Source: Phycisphaerae bacterium (GTDB taxonomy: Bacteria; Planctomycetota; Phycisphaerae; JAJVII01). Taken from it: a stretch of 64,000 nt of DNA. The first letter of the stretch is position 1; every line of letters begins with the position of its first letter. A program made the translations under genes and the position numbers. This document shows positions 1 through 7,861 of this stretch, in pieces. The notes beneath the pieces are model-generated. The model was not told the DNA's origin, did not search any database, and was given only the letters and a program-made list of their open reading frames with translations. The stretch lies in assembly GCA_022072085.1 (NCBI GenBank), contig JAJVII010000006.1, positions 62,001 through 126,000 on the forward strand. Reading direction: 5' to 3'.

Positions 1-840
1 GGTAAGATTTCCGAGGCCCTGGCCAAGCTGGTCGAGGAGGACCAGACCCTCCGCGCGACCCACGATGCCCAGACAGCCGAACTGGTCATCAGCGGCCTGG
101 GCGATCTGCACCTCCGCGTCGTGCTTGCGAAGATGAAGCGGCGTTTCAACCTCGAAGTCGAAACGAAGTCTCCGAAGATTCCCTATCGCGAGACCATCAG
201 CGCCAAGGCCGATGGCCATTACCGCCACAAGAAGCAGACCGGCGGCGCCGGGCAGTTCGGCGAAGTCTATCTCCGCGTCGAGCCGATGGACCGCGGCGGC
301 GGCTTCGAGTTCGTCGACGACATCTTCGGCGGGTCGATCCCCAGCCAGTTTCTCCCGGCCGTCGAGAAGGGCGTCCGCGACTGCATGGATCAGGGCGTCG
401 TCGCCGGTTACCCGCTCCAGGACGTCCGCGTGGTCGTCTACGACGGCAAGTACCACCCGGTGGACAGCAAGGAAGTCGCCTTCCGCACCGCCGGCCGCGG
501 CGCGATGCGCGACGCCATCGCCAAGGCCAAACCCGTCCTGCTCGAGCCGATTGTGAACCTGGAAGTCGTCGTGCCGGCCCAGTTCATGGGTGACATCACC
601 GGCGACATGAACGGCCGGCGCGGCCGCATCCAGGGCATGGACCAACTCCCGGGCAACTTGAGCGTCATCAAGGCCCAGGTCCCGCTGGCCGAGGTGACCA
701 CCTACAACAGCCAGCTCCGCTCGGTCACCGGCGGGCAGGGCAGCTACAGCATGGAGTTCAGCCACTACGAACCCGTGCCGGGCAACGTCCAGCAGCAGAT
801 CGTCGCGATGTCGACCAAGCCGAAGGACGAGGAGGAGTAG
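1..840 (+). CDS. fusA: Elongation factor G-type GTPase, C-terminal part (5' truncated)
   Basis: The reading frame is open from the first base, so the N-terminal GTPase domain lies outside the window. The visible 279 residues cover the end of domain III (ISEALAKLVEED, then GLGDLHL) and domains IV and V of a ribosomal translocase. Domain IV carries HKKQTGGAGQFGEV and the later FMGDITGDMNGRRGRI stretch that contacts the decoding centre in EF-G; domain V ends with TGGQGSYSMEFSHYEPVP. The HKKQTGGAGQF form is more like the second EF-G paralogue (EF-G2) of several phyla than canonical EF-G, whose equivalent is KQSGGRGQYG. The family is certain, but whether this is the main or accessory copy is not. 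A terminator-like hairpin follows. Confidence 0.88.
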   Translation, partial: GKISEALAKLVEEDQTLRATHDAQTAELVISGLGDLHLRVVLAKMKRRFNLEVETKSPKIPYRETISAKADGHYRHKKQTGGAGQFGEVYLRVEPMDRGGGFEFVDDIFGGSIPSQFLPAVEKGVRDCMDQGVVAGYPLQDVRVVVYDGKYHPVDSKEVAFRTAGRGAMRDAIAKAKPVLLEPIVNLEVVVPAQFMGDITGDMNGRRGRIQGMDQLPGNLSVIKAQVPLAEVTTYNSQLRSVTGGQGSYSMEFSHYEPVPGNVQQQIVAMSTKPKDEEE

Positions 841-875
841 ACCTCCCCGGCCTCGCGATGCAGGCAACCCCAGGG

Positions 876-908
876 CGCCCGCGGAATCGGCCGCGGGCGT
901 CTTGCTTG
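876..908 (+). terminator. Rho-independent terminator after the EF-G gene
   Basis: CGCCCGCGG at 876 pairs with CCGCGGGCG at 91-99 (891-899) around a 6-base loop, giving a 9-bp GC stem. It is followed by TCTTGCTTGT, a weak U-tract. A similar CTTG-containing tail follows the bioB hairpin. Confidence 0.6.
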
Positions 909-1024
909 TACCGCGTGCGGTGGGTCTTGGCCGATTGGACGGCCCGAGGTACACTATGAGGGGTTTAATAGGAGTGGTGCGAGTGGCGAACGGCCGCGGA
1001 CAATTATGCGACGGAGGAGCCGCG

Positions 1025-1738
1025 ATGAAACGGACCGCGATCGGCGTGGCGATGGGCCTGGCGTTGGCGGTGCTGCTCGGGGCCGCGGGCGACGAGGCCC
1101 TTGAAAAGCGAGTCAAGTCGCTGGAGACCCAGATCGTGGTTTATCAGAACCAGATCGGCCGGGCCAACTCGCGCGTGGACGCGCTGGAGACGCGGGTCAA
1201 GGCGCTGGAGTCCAAGGTCGGCGTCGGCGGAGCGGTCGCACCGGCCGGGGAGAACAAGCCCGTGACCGACCCGGCTGCCGGCGACGACCCCGCGACCGGC
1301 GACCTGCCGGCGATCGACGACTCCGGCGGCGACGCCAAGGAGCGGGCCTACAAGCTGAAGATACGGGGCCTGACCACGAAGGGCTACCTCGAGGTCGACG
1401 GCCCCGCCGGCATCAAGGACGTATGGGTTGCGCCGATCACGACGCGCCCGGGTCCCAAGAACGACGTCGAGTCGACCGGCCAGATGCGTTACATCGGCGA
1501 GGAAGACCTGAGCGAATACGACCTCACATTCAAGGTGGTCTACCGCGACATCAAGGACAACCCCGTCGGCTATGCGGAGTTCAAGGTGGCCGGCAAGCTG
1601 CTCAAGGACGACCGTGACTATGTCTTCCGCACGCCGGTGACGCTGAGCGGGCGGGCGGCGAACAAGCCTCCGGAAATCCACCTGATGAAGAAGGAGCCGG
1701 CGTCCAAGAGCGGCTCATCCACGATCCATCACTACTAG
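1025..1738 (+). CDS. Exported coiled-coil protein of unknown function
   Basis: The chosen ATG follows a GGAGGAG ribosome site and opens a protein of 237 residues. An upstream in-frame extension to 902 is less likely because it would bury the signal peptide. The N-terminus MKRTAIGVAMGLALAVLLGAAG is a Sec-type signal peptide. Residues of about 25-70 form a coiled coil with heptad leucines (LEKRVKSLETQ, ALETRVKALESKV). A Pro/Ala/Asp-rich linker follows, then a beta-rich C-terminal domain with no family I recognise. It stands alone between terminator-like and promoter-like sequences. A periplasmic or envelope role is inferred from the signal peptide only. Confidence 0.7.
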   Translation: MKRTAIGVAMGLALAVLLGAAGDEALEKRVKSLETQIVVYQNQIGRANSRVDALETRVKALESKVGVGGAVAPAGENKPVTDPAAGDDPATGDLPAIDDSGGDAKERAYKLKIRGLTTKGYLEVDGPAGIKDVWVAPITTRPGPKNDVESTGQMRYIGEEDLSEYDLTFKVVYRDIKDNPVGYAEFKVAGKLLKDDRDYVFRTPVTLSGRAANKPPEIHLMKKEPASKSGSSTIHHY

Positions 1739-1777
1739 AATCTCGTGGAGGGCAACCGGTTTGCGTCGCGAATTCAC

Positions 1778-1807
1778 TTGACCGGGCGACTTGGACGACT
1801 ATATAAA
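1778..1807 (+). promoter_or_regulatory. Sigma-70-type promoter of the leuA leader
   Basis: TTGACC at 1778-1783 and TATATA/TATAAA at 1800-1807 are 16-18 bp apart. Transcription would start near 1815 and produce a leader of about 200 nt before leuA. No other good promoter was seen between the upstream gene and leuA. Confidence 0.6.
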
Positions 1808-1862
1808 GTCGGATCACGCGATTAACGGAACGGCCGCCTGTCGGCCGATGTTGGAGCGAATC

Positions 1863-1925
1863 ATGGATAGCCGGACCCGCTATGAGCGACTGCTGGGGCT
1901 GCGGCTATCCTGCGCGCTACCGTAG
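1863..1925 (+). CDS. leuL: Leucine-rich leader peptide of the leuA attenuator
   Basis: A 20-codon frame begins with ATG six bases after GGAG (1853-1856) and ends at TAG 1923-1925. Five residues are leucine, at codons 10, 11, 13, 15 and 19 (CTG, CTG, CTG, CTA, CTA). Its stop codon lies inside the 5' arm of a predicted antiterminator, and a terminator hairpin stands between it and leuA. This is the arrangement expected of ribosome-mediated transcription attenuation: scarce charged tRNA-Leu stalls the ribosome on the leucine codons. The peptide itself probably has no other function. The reading frame and pairing are seen directly; regulation is inferred. Confidence 0.75.
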   Translation: MDSRTRYERLLGLRLSCALP

Positions 1926-1967
1926 GGTTCTCTCCACGCGTGTTCGAAACGAACGATGGGACCCTGC
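1922..1967 (+). promoter_or_regulatory. Antiterminator pairing of the leuA attenuator
   Basis: GTAGGGTTC (1922-1930) can pair over nine consecutive positions, two of them G-U, with GGACCCTGC (1959-1967). The second segment is the 5' arm of the terminator, so the two folds are mutually exclusive. The first segment contains the leader-peptide stop codon and would be covered by a ribosome terminating normally. A small hairpin, GTTCG/CGAAC, lies between the arms at 1942-1954. Confidence 0.65.
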
Positions 1968-1995
1968 GAAGTGCTTCGTGGGGTCTTTTTCTTTT
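1960..1995 (+). terminator. Attenuator terminator upstream of leuA
   Basis: GACCCTGCGAA (1960-1970) pairs with TTCGTGGGGTC (1975-1985) as an 11-bp stem with two G-U pairs and a GTGC loop, followed by TTTTTCTTTT. It lies about 20 bases before the leuA start codon and after the leucine-rich leader, so it is a regulated rather than gene-end terminator. Confidence 0.8.
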
Positions 1996-2014
1996 CGCTG
2001 CAAGGATCAATGAC

Positions 2015-3622
2015 ATGAACAAGTCCGCTTCCAAATCTGAGACGTCAAGTTCCGCCCCGGCCGCCGATGCGCCGGCCGTCATCCGCGTATTCGACACCAC
2101 GCTGCGCGACGGCGAGCAGAGCCCCGGGGCCTCGCTGAACAGTTACGAAAAGATGGACATCGCCCGGGCCCTGGAGCAACTCGGCGTGGACATCATCGAG
2201 GCCGGCTTCCCGATCGCCTCGCCCGACGACTTCGAGGCCGTCAAGGCCATCGCCGGCGAGATCAAGTCCTCCGCCGTCTGCGGCCTGGCCCGCTGCCTGG
2301 CCAGGGACATCGAACGGGCCGGCACGGCCGTCAAGGACGCCGCTTCGCCGCGGGTCCACGTCTTCTGCGCCACCAGCGAGATCCACCGCAAGTACAAGCT
2401 TCAGCGGGCCGAGAACGAGATCGTCAAGATGAGTGTCGAGGGCGTGCAGCAGGCCCTCCAGTATGTCAAGGACGTCGAGTTCAGCCCCGAGGACGCCAGC
2501 CGGACCGAGCCGGAGTTCCTCGCCCAGGTGGTCCACGAGACCATCAAGGCCGGCGCCCGCACGATCAACATTCCTGACACCGTCGGCTACGCGGCGCCGG
2601 GGCAGTTCGGAGCCCTGATCCGCTACCTCTTTGCACACGTGCCCAACATCGGCGACGCAGTCATCAGCGTGCACTGCCACAACGACCTCGGCCTGGCGGT
2701 GGCCAACAGCCTGGCCGCCATCGAGGCCGGCGCCCGCCAGGTGGAGTGCACGATCAACGGGCTGGGCGAGCGGGCCGGCAACGCCGCGCTGGAGGAGGTC
2801 GTCATGGCCCTGCGGACGCGCCGCGACGCATTTAACGCGACCACGCGCATCCGCACCGAGCGGTTGTTCCCGATCTCGCGGCTGGTCAGCACGCTGACCG
2901 GCATCCACGTGCAGCGCAACAAGGCCATCGTCGGTCAGAACGCGTTCGCCCATGAGAGCGGCATCCACCAGGACGGCATGCTCAAGCACAAGGGAACGTA
3001 CGAAATCATGAGCCCGGCCGACGTGGGCATCTCCAAGAGCGAACTGGTGCTGGGCAAGCACTCCGGCCGGCACGCCCTCCGCGACCGCCTGGTCGAACTG
3101 GGTTTCGTGCTGGAGGAGGCCCAGCTCGTGAAGGCCTTCGACGAGTTCAAGAAGCTGGCCGACAAGAAGAAGCAGGTCTACGACGAGGACTTGGAAGCCA
3201 TCGCCGAGAGCGTCCTGAAAGAGAGCCCTGACGTCTGGGAACTGGTCGCCCTTCAGACCACCGGCGGCACGGGCGTCATGCCGACGGCGACGGTCCGCAT
3301 CAGGGACGCCGCCGGCAACGTCAGCCAGGACGCGGCCACCGGCGACGGACCGATTGACGCGGCCTATACCGCCATCCAGAAGTTGACCGGCCTGGAGAGC
3401 ATCCGCCTGAGCGAATACGAGATCCGCGCTATCACCGGCGGCCGCGACGCCCAGGGCGAGGTGACTGTCCAGATCGAGGAGAGCGGCCAGAAGATGCGCG
3501 GCAGGGCGTTCTCGACGGACATCATCGAGGCGTCGGCCCGGGCGTATATCAACGCCATCAACCGACTGCTGGCCCGGCGTGAGGCGCAGAAGTCGCAGGC
3601 GTCGCTCTTCGCCCAGCCGTAG
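2015..3622 (+). CDS. leuA: 2-isopropylmalate synthase
   Basis: This enzyme condenses acetyl-CoA with 2-oxoisovalerate, the first committed step of leucine synthesis. The 535-residue product has the catalytic barrel with DTTLRDGEQSPGASL near residue 30, the metal-binding HCHNDLGLAVAN, and NGLGERAGNAALEEV. It also has the C-terminal leucine-sensing domain (LQTTGGTGVMPTATVRI), so full-length feedback-inhibited LeuA is predicted. The ATG at 2015 follows AAGGA and fits the family start; an in-frame ATG at 1940 would overlap the attenuator terminator and is rejected. Expression is probably controlled by the leucine attenuator just upstream. No leuBCD is nearby. Confidence 0.95.
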   Translation: MNKSASKSETSSSAPAADAPAVIRVFDTTLRDGEQSPGASLNSYEKMDIARALEQLGVDIIEAGFPIASPDDFEAVKAIAGEIKSSAVCGLARCLARDIERAGTAVKDAASPRVHVFCATSEIHRKYKLQRAENEIVKMSVEGVQQALQYVKDVEFSPEDASRTEPEFLAQVVHETIKAGARTINIPDTVGYAAPGQFGALIRYLFAHVPNIGDAVISVHCHNDLGLAVANSLAAIEAGARQVECTINGLGERAGNAALEEVVMALRTRRDAFNATTRIRTERLFPISRLVSTLTGIHVQRNKAIVGQNAFAHESGIHQDGMLKHKGTYEIMSPADVGISKSELVLGKHSGRHALRDRLVELGFVLEEAQLVKAFDEFKKLADKKKQVYDEDLEAIAESVLKESPDVWELVALQTTGGTGVMPTATVRIRDAAGNVSQDAATGDGPIDAAYTAIQKLTGLESIRLSEYEIRAITGGRDAQGEVTVQIEESGQKMRGRAFSTDIIEASARAYINAINRLLARREAQKSQASLFAQP

Positions 3623-3636
3623 GCGTGCCGCTCTCT

Positions 3637-3663
3637 GCCCCTTTCCCGCGCAGGGAGAGGGGC
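3637..3663. repeat. GC-rich intergenic hairpin between leuA and aroDE
   Basis: GCCCCTTTCCC pairs with GGGAGAGGGGC across a 5-base loop. There is no U-tract, so it is a weak terminator or a transcript-stabilising hairpin. Confidence 0.4.
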
Positions 3664-3689
3664 GGCGGTTAGGTCTCTTCGGAGCGACG

Positions 3690-5228
3690 ATGACGCACCT
3701 GGCAGTTCCCATCACGGCGTCCGACCCGGCCGCAGCCGACGGCGCGATCGGCCTGGCCCGACTGGGCGGCGCCGAGCTGATCGAGCTGCGCCTCGACCTG
3801 CTGCCCGAGGCCAGTGGGCCGACGCTGACGCAGTCAGCCGGGCGGCCAGTCCTGGCCACCTGCCGCGCCGCAGAGGAGGGCGGCGGGCGGGAGACGCCTG
3901 ATGCTGCGCGGGCGGGGGCGCTTGTGGCGGCGGCCGCTGCGGGGGCGGGATACATCGACTTCGAACTGGCGGCATGGAACCGCTCGCCCGACGCCCGGGC
4001 GATCATCGCGAAGGCCCGAGCCGCCGGGGCGAAGCTGATCCTGTCGGCCCACGATTTCGCCGGCATGCCGGCCGATCTGCGCGATCGCATGGAGTCGCTC
4101 TGGCGTTCGCCGGCTGACGTCGCCAAGATCGCCTGCACTGCGGTCCGCATCACCGACGCGCTGCGCGTGCTGGACCTCCTGCACGACGCTCCCAAGCCGA
4201 CGGTCGCCCTGGCGATGGGCGAAGCCGGCGTCATCACGCGTCTGTTGGCACGAAAGCTCGGGGCGTTCTGCACCTTCGCGGCCTTGGACGCGGGGCAGGG
4301 CACCGCCCCCGGCCAACCCACGCTGGCGGAGTTAAGGGGGCTCTATCGCTGGGTTCGCGTGGGCCCGGCGACACGGCTGTTCGGCGTGGCCGGCTATCCG
4401 GTCGGCCATTCGATGAGCCCAGCCATCCACAACGCCGCGTTTGACGCGACAGGGATCGATGGACTCTATGTGCCCCTGCTGGTCGAGCCGTCGGCTGAGG
4501 CGTTCGACGCGTTCATGGACGGCGTTATCGAGCGGAACGGCTGGCTCAACTTCCTCGGCCTGTCGGTCACGATCCCGCACAAGGAAAACGCCCTCCGTTA
4601 CGTCCTGGCCGCCGGCGGCAAAGTGGACGGCTTGAGCGAACGGATCGGCGCGATCAATACAATCCACTTCGAGGCCGACGGCTCGCTGTCCGGCTGCAAC
4701 ACCGACTACGCGGCGGCAATCGATGCGGTCTGCGACGGGCTCGACTGCACGCGCGCGGGCTTGGCCCGCCGCGAGGCGCTGGTGCTTGGCGCCGGCGGCG
4801 TCGCCCGGGCCATCGTCGCGGGGTTCGTGGACGCCGGCAGCCGGGTGACCATCGTCAACCGCACGGCCGATCGGGCCCAGAAACTGGCTGCCGAATTCGG
4901 TTGCCGCGCCGGCCCGTTGGACGAGCGCGGTCGCATCGACGCCGAGGTGGTCATCAACGCCACCAGCATCGGCATGCACCCGCGGACAAGTGATTCGCCG
5001 CTGCCGCCTGAGGCGATTCGGCCGGGCATGCTGGTGTTCGACACGGTCTACAACCCGGTGAGGACGAAGCTGCTGGCCGACGCCGAGGCCGCCGGCGCCC
5101 GAACGGTCAGCGGCGTCGAGATGTTCGTGCGTCAGGCGGCCGCCCAGTTCGAGTTTTGGACGGGGCAGGCCGCCCCAGCCGACGTGATGCGGGCGATAGT
5201 GCTTCGCTGCCTGGTGGCGAAGGAGTGA
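3690..5228 (+). CDS. aroDE: Bifunctional 3-dehydroquinate dehydratase / shikimate dehydrogenase
   Basis: The 512-residue protein joins two consecutive shikimate-pathway enzymes. Residues 1 to about 225 are a type I dehydroquinase: ELIELRLDLL, the SAHDF histidine near 120 and the Schiff-base lysine in VAKIACTAV near 145. Residues from about 228 are AroE: GVAGYPVGHSMSPAIHNAAF, the catalytic lysine in SVTIPHKENAL, GCNTDYAA, and the NADP-binding LGAGGVARAI followed by VNRT. The ATG follows GGAG at 3681; an upstream Arg/Ser-rich extension is not conserved-looking and is rejected. The AroD-AroE fusion is known in plants and some bacteria, including planctomycetes. aroK and aroC lie 2-3 kb downstream and aroB is at 61.6 kb. 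Confidence 0.93.
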   Translation: MTHLAVPITASDPAAADGAIGLARLGGAELIELRLDLLPEASGPTLTQSAGRPVLATCRAAEEGGGRETPDAARAGALVAAAAAGAGYIDFELAAWNRSPDARAIIAKARAAGAKLILSAHDFAGMPADLRDRMESLWRSPADVAKIACTAVRITDALRVLDLLHDAPKPTVALAMGEAGVITRLLARKLGAFCTFAALDAGQGTAPGQPTLAELRGLYRWVRVGPATRLFGVAGYPVGHSMSPAIHNAAFDATGIDGLYVPLLVEPSAEAFDAFMDGVIERNGWLNFLGLSVTIPHKENALRYVLAAGGKVDGLSERIGAINTIHFEADGSLSGCNTDYAAAIDAVCDGLDCTRAGLARREALVLGAGGVARAIVAGFVDAGSRVTIVNRTADRAQKLAAEFGCRAGPLDERGRIDAEVVINATSIGMHPRTSDSPLPPEAIRPGMLVFDTVYNPVRTKLLADAEAAGARTVSGVEMFVRQAAAQFEFWTGQAAPADVMRAIVLRCLVAKE

Positions 5229-5238
5229 CAGTCAGGGG

Positions 5239-5958
5239 TTGCGCGTGTTGCGAATCCTGGCATTGCTGATGACCGCTTTGGTTTGCCAGCCGGCGTGCAG
5301 CAGCCGCAAGGCGACTTCTCCAACGCCGGCGAGCCCGTCGGAGACGCCGACCGGCATCGACATCCCGGCCCTTGAACAGGCCGCAGAAGCGGAGCCCGGG
5401 CCTGGGCCCGCGTCTCAGACCGAGGAGGGGCCGCGACGGCTGAATGTCCTGGTCACCAGCTACTGGACCGCGGACGAGCGATTCTACGCCGGGCCGGTCG
5501 CCGAGGCCCGAGGTGAAGACGGCCAGGTCATCGGTCAGTTTCCAGCCGGCTTTCTTGACGCCGTGAAACTGGAGGGCTGGGGGCGGATCAGCAGCGGGCT
5601 GCTCGCCGGGCGGTTCATTGGCTACGATCCTGACAAGCGGCGGTACCTGTTGGCGAACGCCCCGCTTGACGCGTGCGGGCGGCCGTTGGTTGCGTGGAAG
5701 ACGATCGCGACCGGCCCGGACGTTCCCCGGGCCTGGAAGGTGCGACTGACCGAGATTCCCCGCGACGCTTCGCCCGACGCTGGGGTGCTGGCGAAGCTGG
5801 CGGAGCCGTTCGTCGCCGCTGACACGGGCTCGGCCATCACCCGCGGGAGGATTGACATCTACGTGGGGGTGCAGGACCGGGCCGACATGAACCGTTCGCC
5901 GGCGGCGCTGCGATTCCGGGCCGTCGCGATTGTCCAGCCGCCCGCTTCACACCCGTAA
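5239..5958 (+). CDS. Putative 3D-domain lipoprotein
   Basis: A hydrophobic N-terminus ending in cysteines (LALLMTALVCQPACSS) suggests an exported lipoprotein, although the lipobox is not ideal. The C-terminal 90 residues contain GRPLVAWKTIATG and FVAADTGSAITRGRIDIYVG. This is the double-psi barrel 3D domain of MltA-type lytic transglycosylases and YabE/Rpf-like proteins, with the conserved aspartate in ADTG. A peptidoglycan-modifying role is therefore inferred. The frame opens with TTG at 5239; GTG at 5245 is an alternative and neither has a strong ribosome site. It lies 10 bp after aroDE and may be cotranscribed. Confidence 0.7.
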   Translation: MRVLRILALLMTALVCQPACSSRKATSPTPASPSETPTGIDIPALEQAAEAEPGPGPASQTEEGPRRLNVLVTSYWTADERFYAGPVAEARGEDGQVIGQFPAGFLDAVKLEGWGRISSGLLAGRFIGYDPDKRRYLLANAPLDACGRPLVAWKTIATGPDVPRAWKVRLTEIPRDASPDAGVLAKLAEPFVAADTGSAITRGRIDIYVGVQDRADMNRSPAALRFRAVAIVQPPASHP

Positions 5959-6016
5959 GCCCAGCCGTTACAATGCCCCGTCTGACACAATCCCGCACCT
6001 GCGGATGGAGAGGCAC

Positions 6017-7243
6017 ATGAGCGACCCGAAAAAGATCGTGCTGGCATATTCCGGCGGGTTGGACACGTCGGTGATCCTGCCGTGGCTGAAAGAACGCTAC
6101 CCCGGCGTGAAGGTCGTTGCGTTCGCGGCCGACCTGGGCCAGGGCGACGAACTGACCGGTCTCAAGAAGAAGGCCCGCGACAGCGGGGCCGACGAAGTGG
6201 TCGTCAAGGACCTGCGCAAGGAGTTCGCCGAGAACTTCTGCTTCAAGGTCCTCAAGGCCGGCGCGGTCTACGAGCACGACTACCTGCTGGGTACGTCGAT
6301 CGCGCGGCCGCTGATCGCCCGCGAGCAGGTGGCGGTGGCCCACGCGACGGGCGCCGACGCCGTCGCCCACGGCGCGACCGGCAAGGGCAACGACCAGGTC
6401 CGCTTTGAGCTGACCTACATGGCGCTGGACCCGGCGCTCCAGATCATCGCTCCGTGGAAGGACAAGCGGTTCGAGCTGCGCAGCCGCGAGGCGGCGGTCG
6501 ATTACGCTAAGGCCCACGGCGTCCCGGTCACCAGCACCAAGAAGAAGATCTACAGCCGAGACCGCAACCTCTGGCACATCAGCCACGAGGGGGCGGACCT
6601 GGAGAACCCGGCCAATGAGCCCAAGGACGACCTGTGGGTGATGAGCGTGCCCGTGAGCAAGGCGCCGGCCAAGCCGGCGTTTGTCACCGTCGACTTCGAG
6701 GCCGGCGTGCCGGTGAAGCTGAACAGCCGGGCGATGGCAGGCCACGAGATTGTGCTCAGGCTCAACGACCTGGCCGGCCGACACGCCGTTGGCCAGACCG
6801 ACCTGGTTGAGAACCGCCTGGTCGGCATCAAGAGCCGCGGGGCCTATGAGACACCCGCGGGCACAGTGCTGATGACCGCCCACAAGGCGCTGGAGGCGAT
6901 CACGCTGGATCGCGAGACGCTGCACTACAAGCAGGTCGTCGCGCTGAAGTACGCCGAGATGGTCTACTTCGGCCAGTGGTTCACCCCGCTGCGGGAGGCC
7001 CTGGACGCGTTCATCGACTCGACGCAGCGGCACGTCACCGGGCAGGTGAAGGTGCGGCTGTTCAAGGGCCGGGCGACGCCGGCCGGCACGACCTCGCCGC
7101 GGTCGCTCTACAGTATGGACCTGGCAAGCTTCACCATGGGCGGGATGTACGACGAGACGGACGCGAACGGCTTCATCCGCCTGTTTGGATTGCCGCTGAA
7201 GGTCGAGGCGTTGACCCGCGGCAAGAAGCGGAAGAAGCGCTGA
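6017..7243 (+). CDS. argG: Argininosuccinate synthase
   Basis: It joins citrulline and aspartate with ATP to form argininosuccinate, the penultimate arginine step. The 408-residue protein begins MSDPKKIVLAYSGGLDTSV, which contains the ATP-binding SGGLDTS motif. It carries GATGKGNDQVRFE, the substrate-binding DLLG-type region (LLGTSIARPLIA), and SPMSLHWP-equivalent C-terminal segments. Length and start are typical. GGAGAGG precedes the ATG; the upstream in-frame extension from 5930 overlaps the preceding gene and is rejected. argH, the next enzyme, is 32 kb away, so arginine genes are not clustered. Confidence 0.95.
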   Translation: MSDPKKIVLAYSGGLDTSVILPWLKERYPGVKVVAFAADLGQGDELTGLKKKARDSGADEVVVKDLRKEFAENFCFKVLKAGAVYEHDYLLGTSIARPLIAREQVAVAHATGADAVAHGATGKGNDQVRFELTYMALDPALQIIAPWKDKRFELRSREAAVDYAKAHGVPVTSTKKKIYSRDRNLWHISHEGADLENPANEPKDDLWVMSVPVSKAPAKPAFVTVDFEAGVPVKLNSRAMAGHEIVLRLNDLAGRHAVGQTDLVENRLVGIKSRGAYETPAGTVLMTAHKALEAITLDRETLHYKQVVALKYAEMVYFGQWFTPLREALDAFIDSTQRHVTGQVKVRLFKGRATPAGTTSPRSLYSMDLASFTMGGMYDETDANGFIRLFGLPLKVEALTRGKKRKKR

Positions 7244-7316
7244 CTGTTCGAGCCGGGACATTCGGCGGGGGCGGACGCGCGGCGCCCGTCCCCGTCTTGT
7301 TATCGCGGGCCGGGAT

Positions 7317-7817
7317 ATGAACCTCGTGCTGATCGGATATCGCGGCTGCGGGAAGACAACCGTAGGCGAACTGCTGGCTGAGTCGATGTGGATGAAGTTC
7401 GTCGACGTGGATCGGCGGATCGCCGAACTGTCCAAGCTGCCGCCAGCGGAAGTGTTCCTCAAGCTCGGCGACGGCGAGTTCGGCCAGATCGAAAGCCTCG
7501 TGCTCGAGAGCGTCTGCGCCGGAGACGGGCAGGTCATCAGCGTCGGGGGGCGGGCCTTGATGCGGCCGGGCAACGTGGAGAAGCTCAAGGCCGGCGGCAG
7601 GGGCAAGCTGATCTGGCTGAAGGTCGAGGCCGAGGCCCTGGTGCGCCGGCTGGCCCAGCGCGGGCAGCACTCGCCCAACTACGCCGACACGCTGGAGGAA
7701 GTCACCCGGCTGCTGGCGGAGCGTGAGCCGATGTACAAGGCCGCGGCAGACATCACGCTGGACGCGACATGGCTGACGCCCGAACGGACGGTCGAGCAAC
7801 TGGCCCGGCTGATCTGA
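7317..7817 (+). CDS. aroK: Shikimate kinase
   Basis: It phosphorylates shikimate at the 3-position. The 166-residue product has the P-loop GYRGCGKTTVGELLA at residues 6-16, the shikimate-binding aspartate in DVDRRIAE near 35, and SVGGRALMRPGN in the central region, close to the family GGG motif. It has the small all-NMP-kinase fold length. The start ATG overlaps nothing and follows a weak ribosome site. It directly precedes aroC with a 44-bp gap, so the two probably form an operon. Confidence 0.9.
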   Translation: MNLVLIGYRGCGKTTVGELLAESMWMKFVDVDRRIAELSKLPPAEVFLKLGDGEFGQIESLVLESVCAGDGQVISVGGRALMRPGNVEKLKAGGRGKLIWLKVEAEALVRRLAQRGQHSPNYADTLEEVTRLLAEREPMYKAAADITLDATWLTPERTVEQLARLI

Positions 7818-7861
7818 CGAGGCGGTTCTCGGAACCTACATCCAACCGCGGGAGCGACGAC

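Noticed and set aside
2045-4321. A 758-codon minus-strand frame over leuA and aroDE
   Set aside because: It is the antisense of two clear enzymes, is His/Arg/Gly-rich and has no motif; a usual artefact of high-GC codon use.
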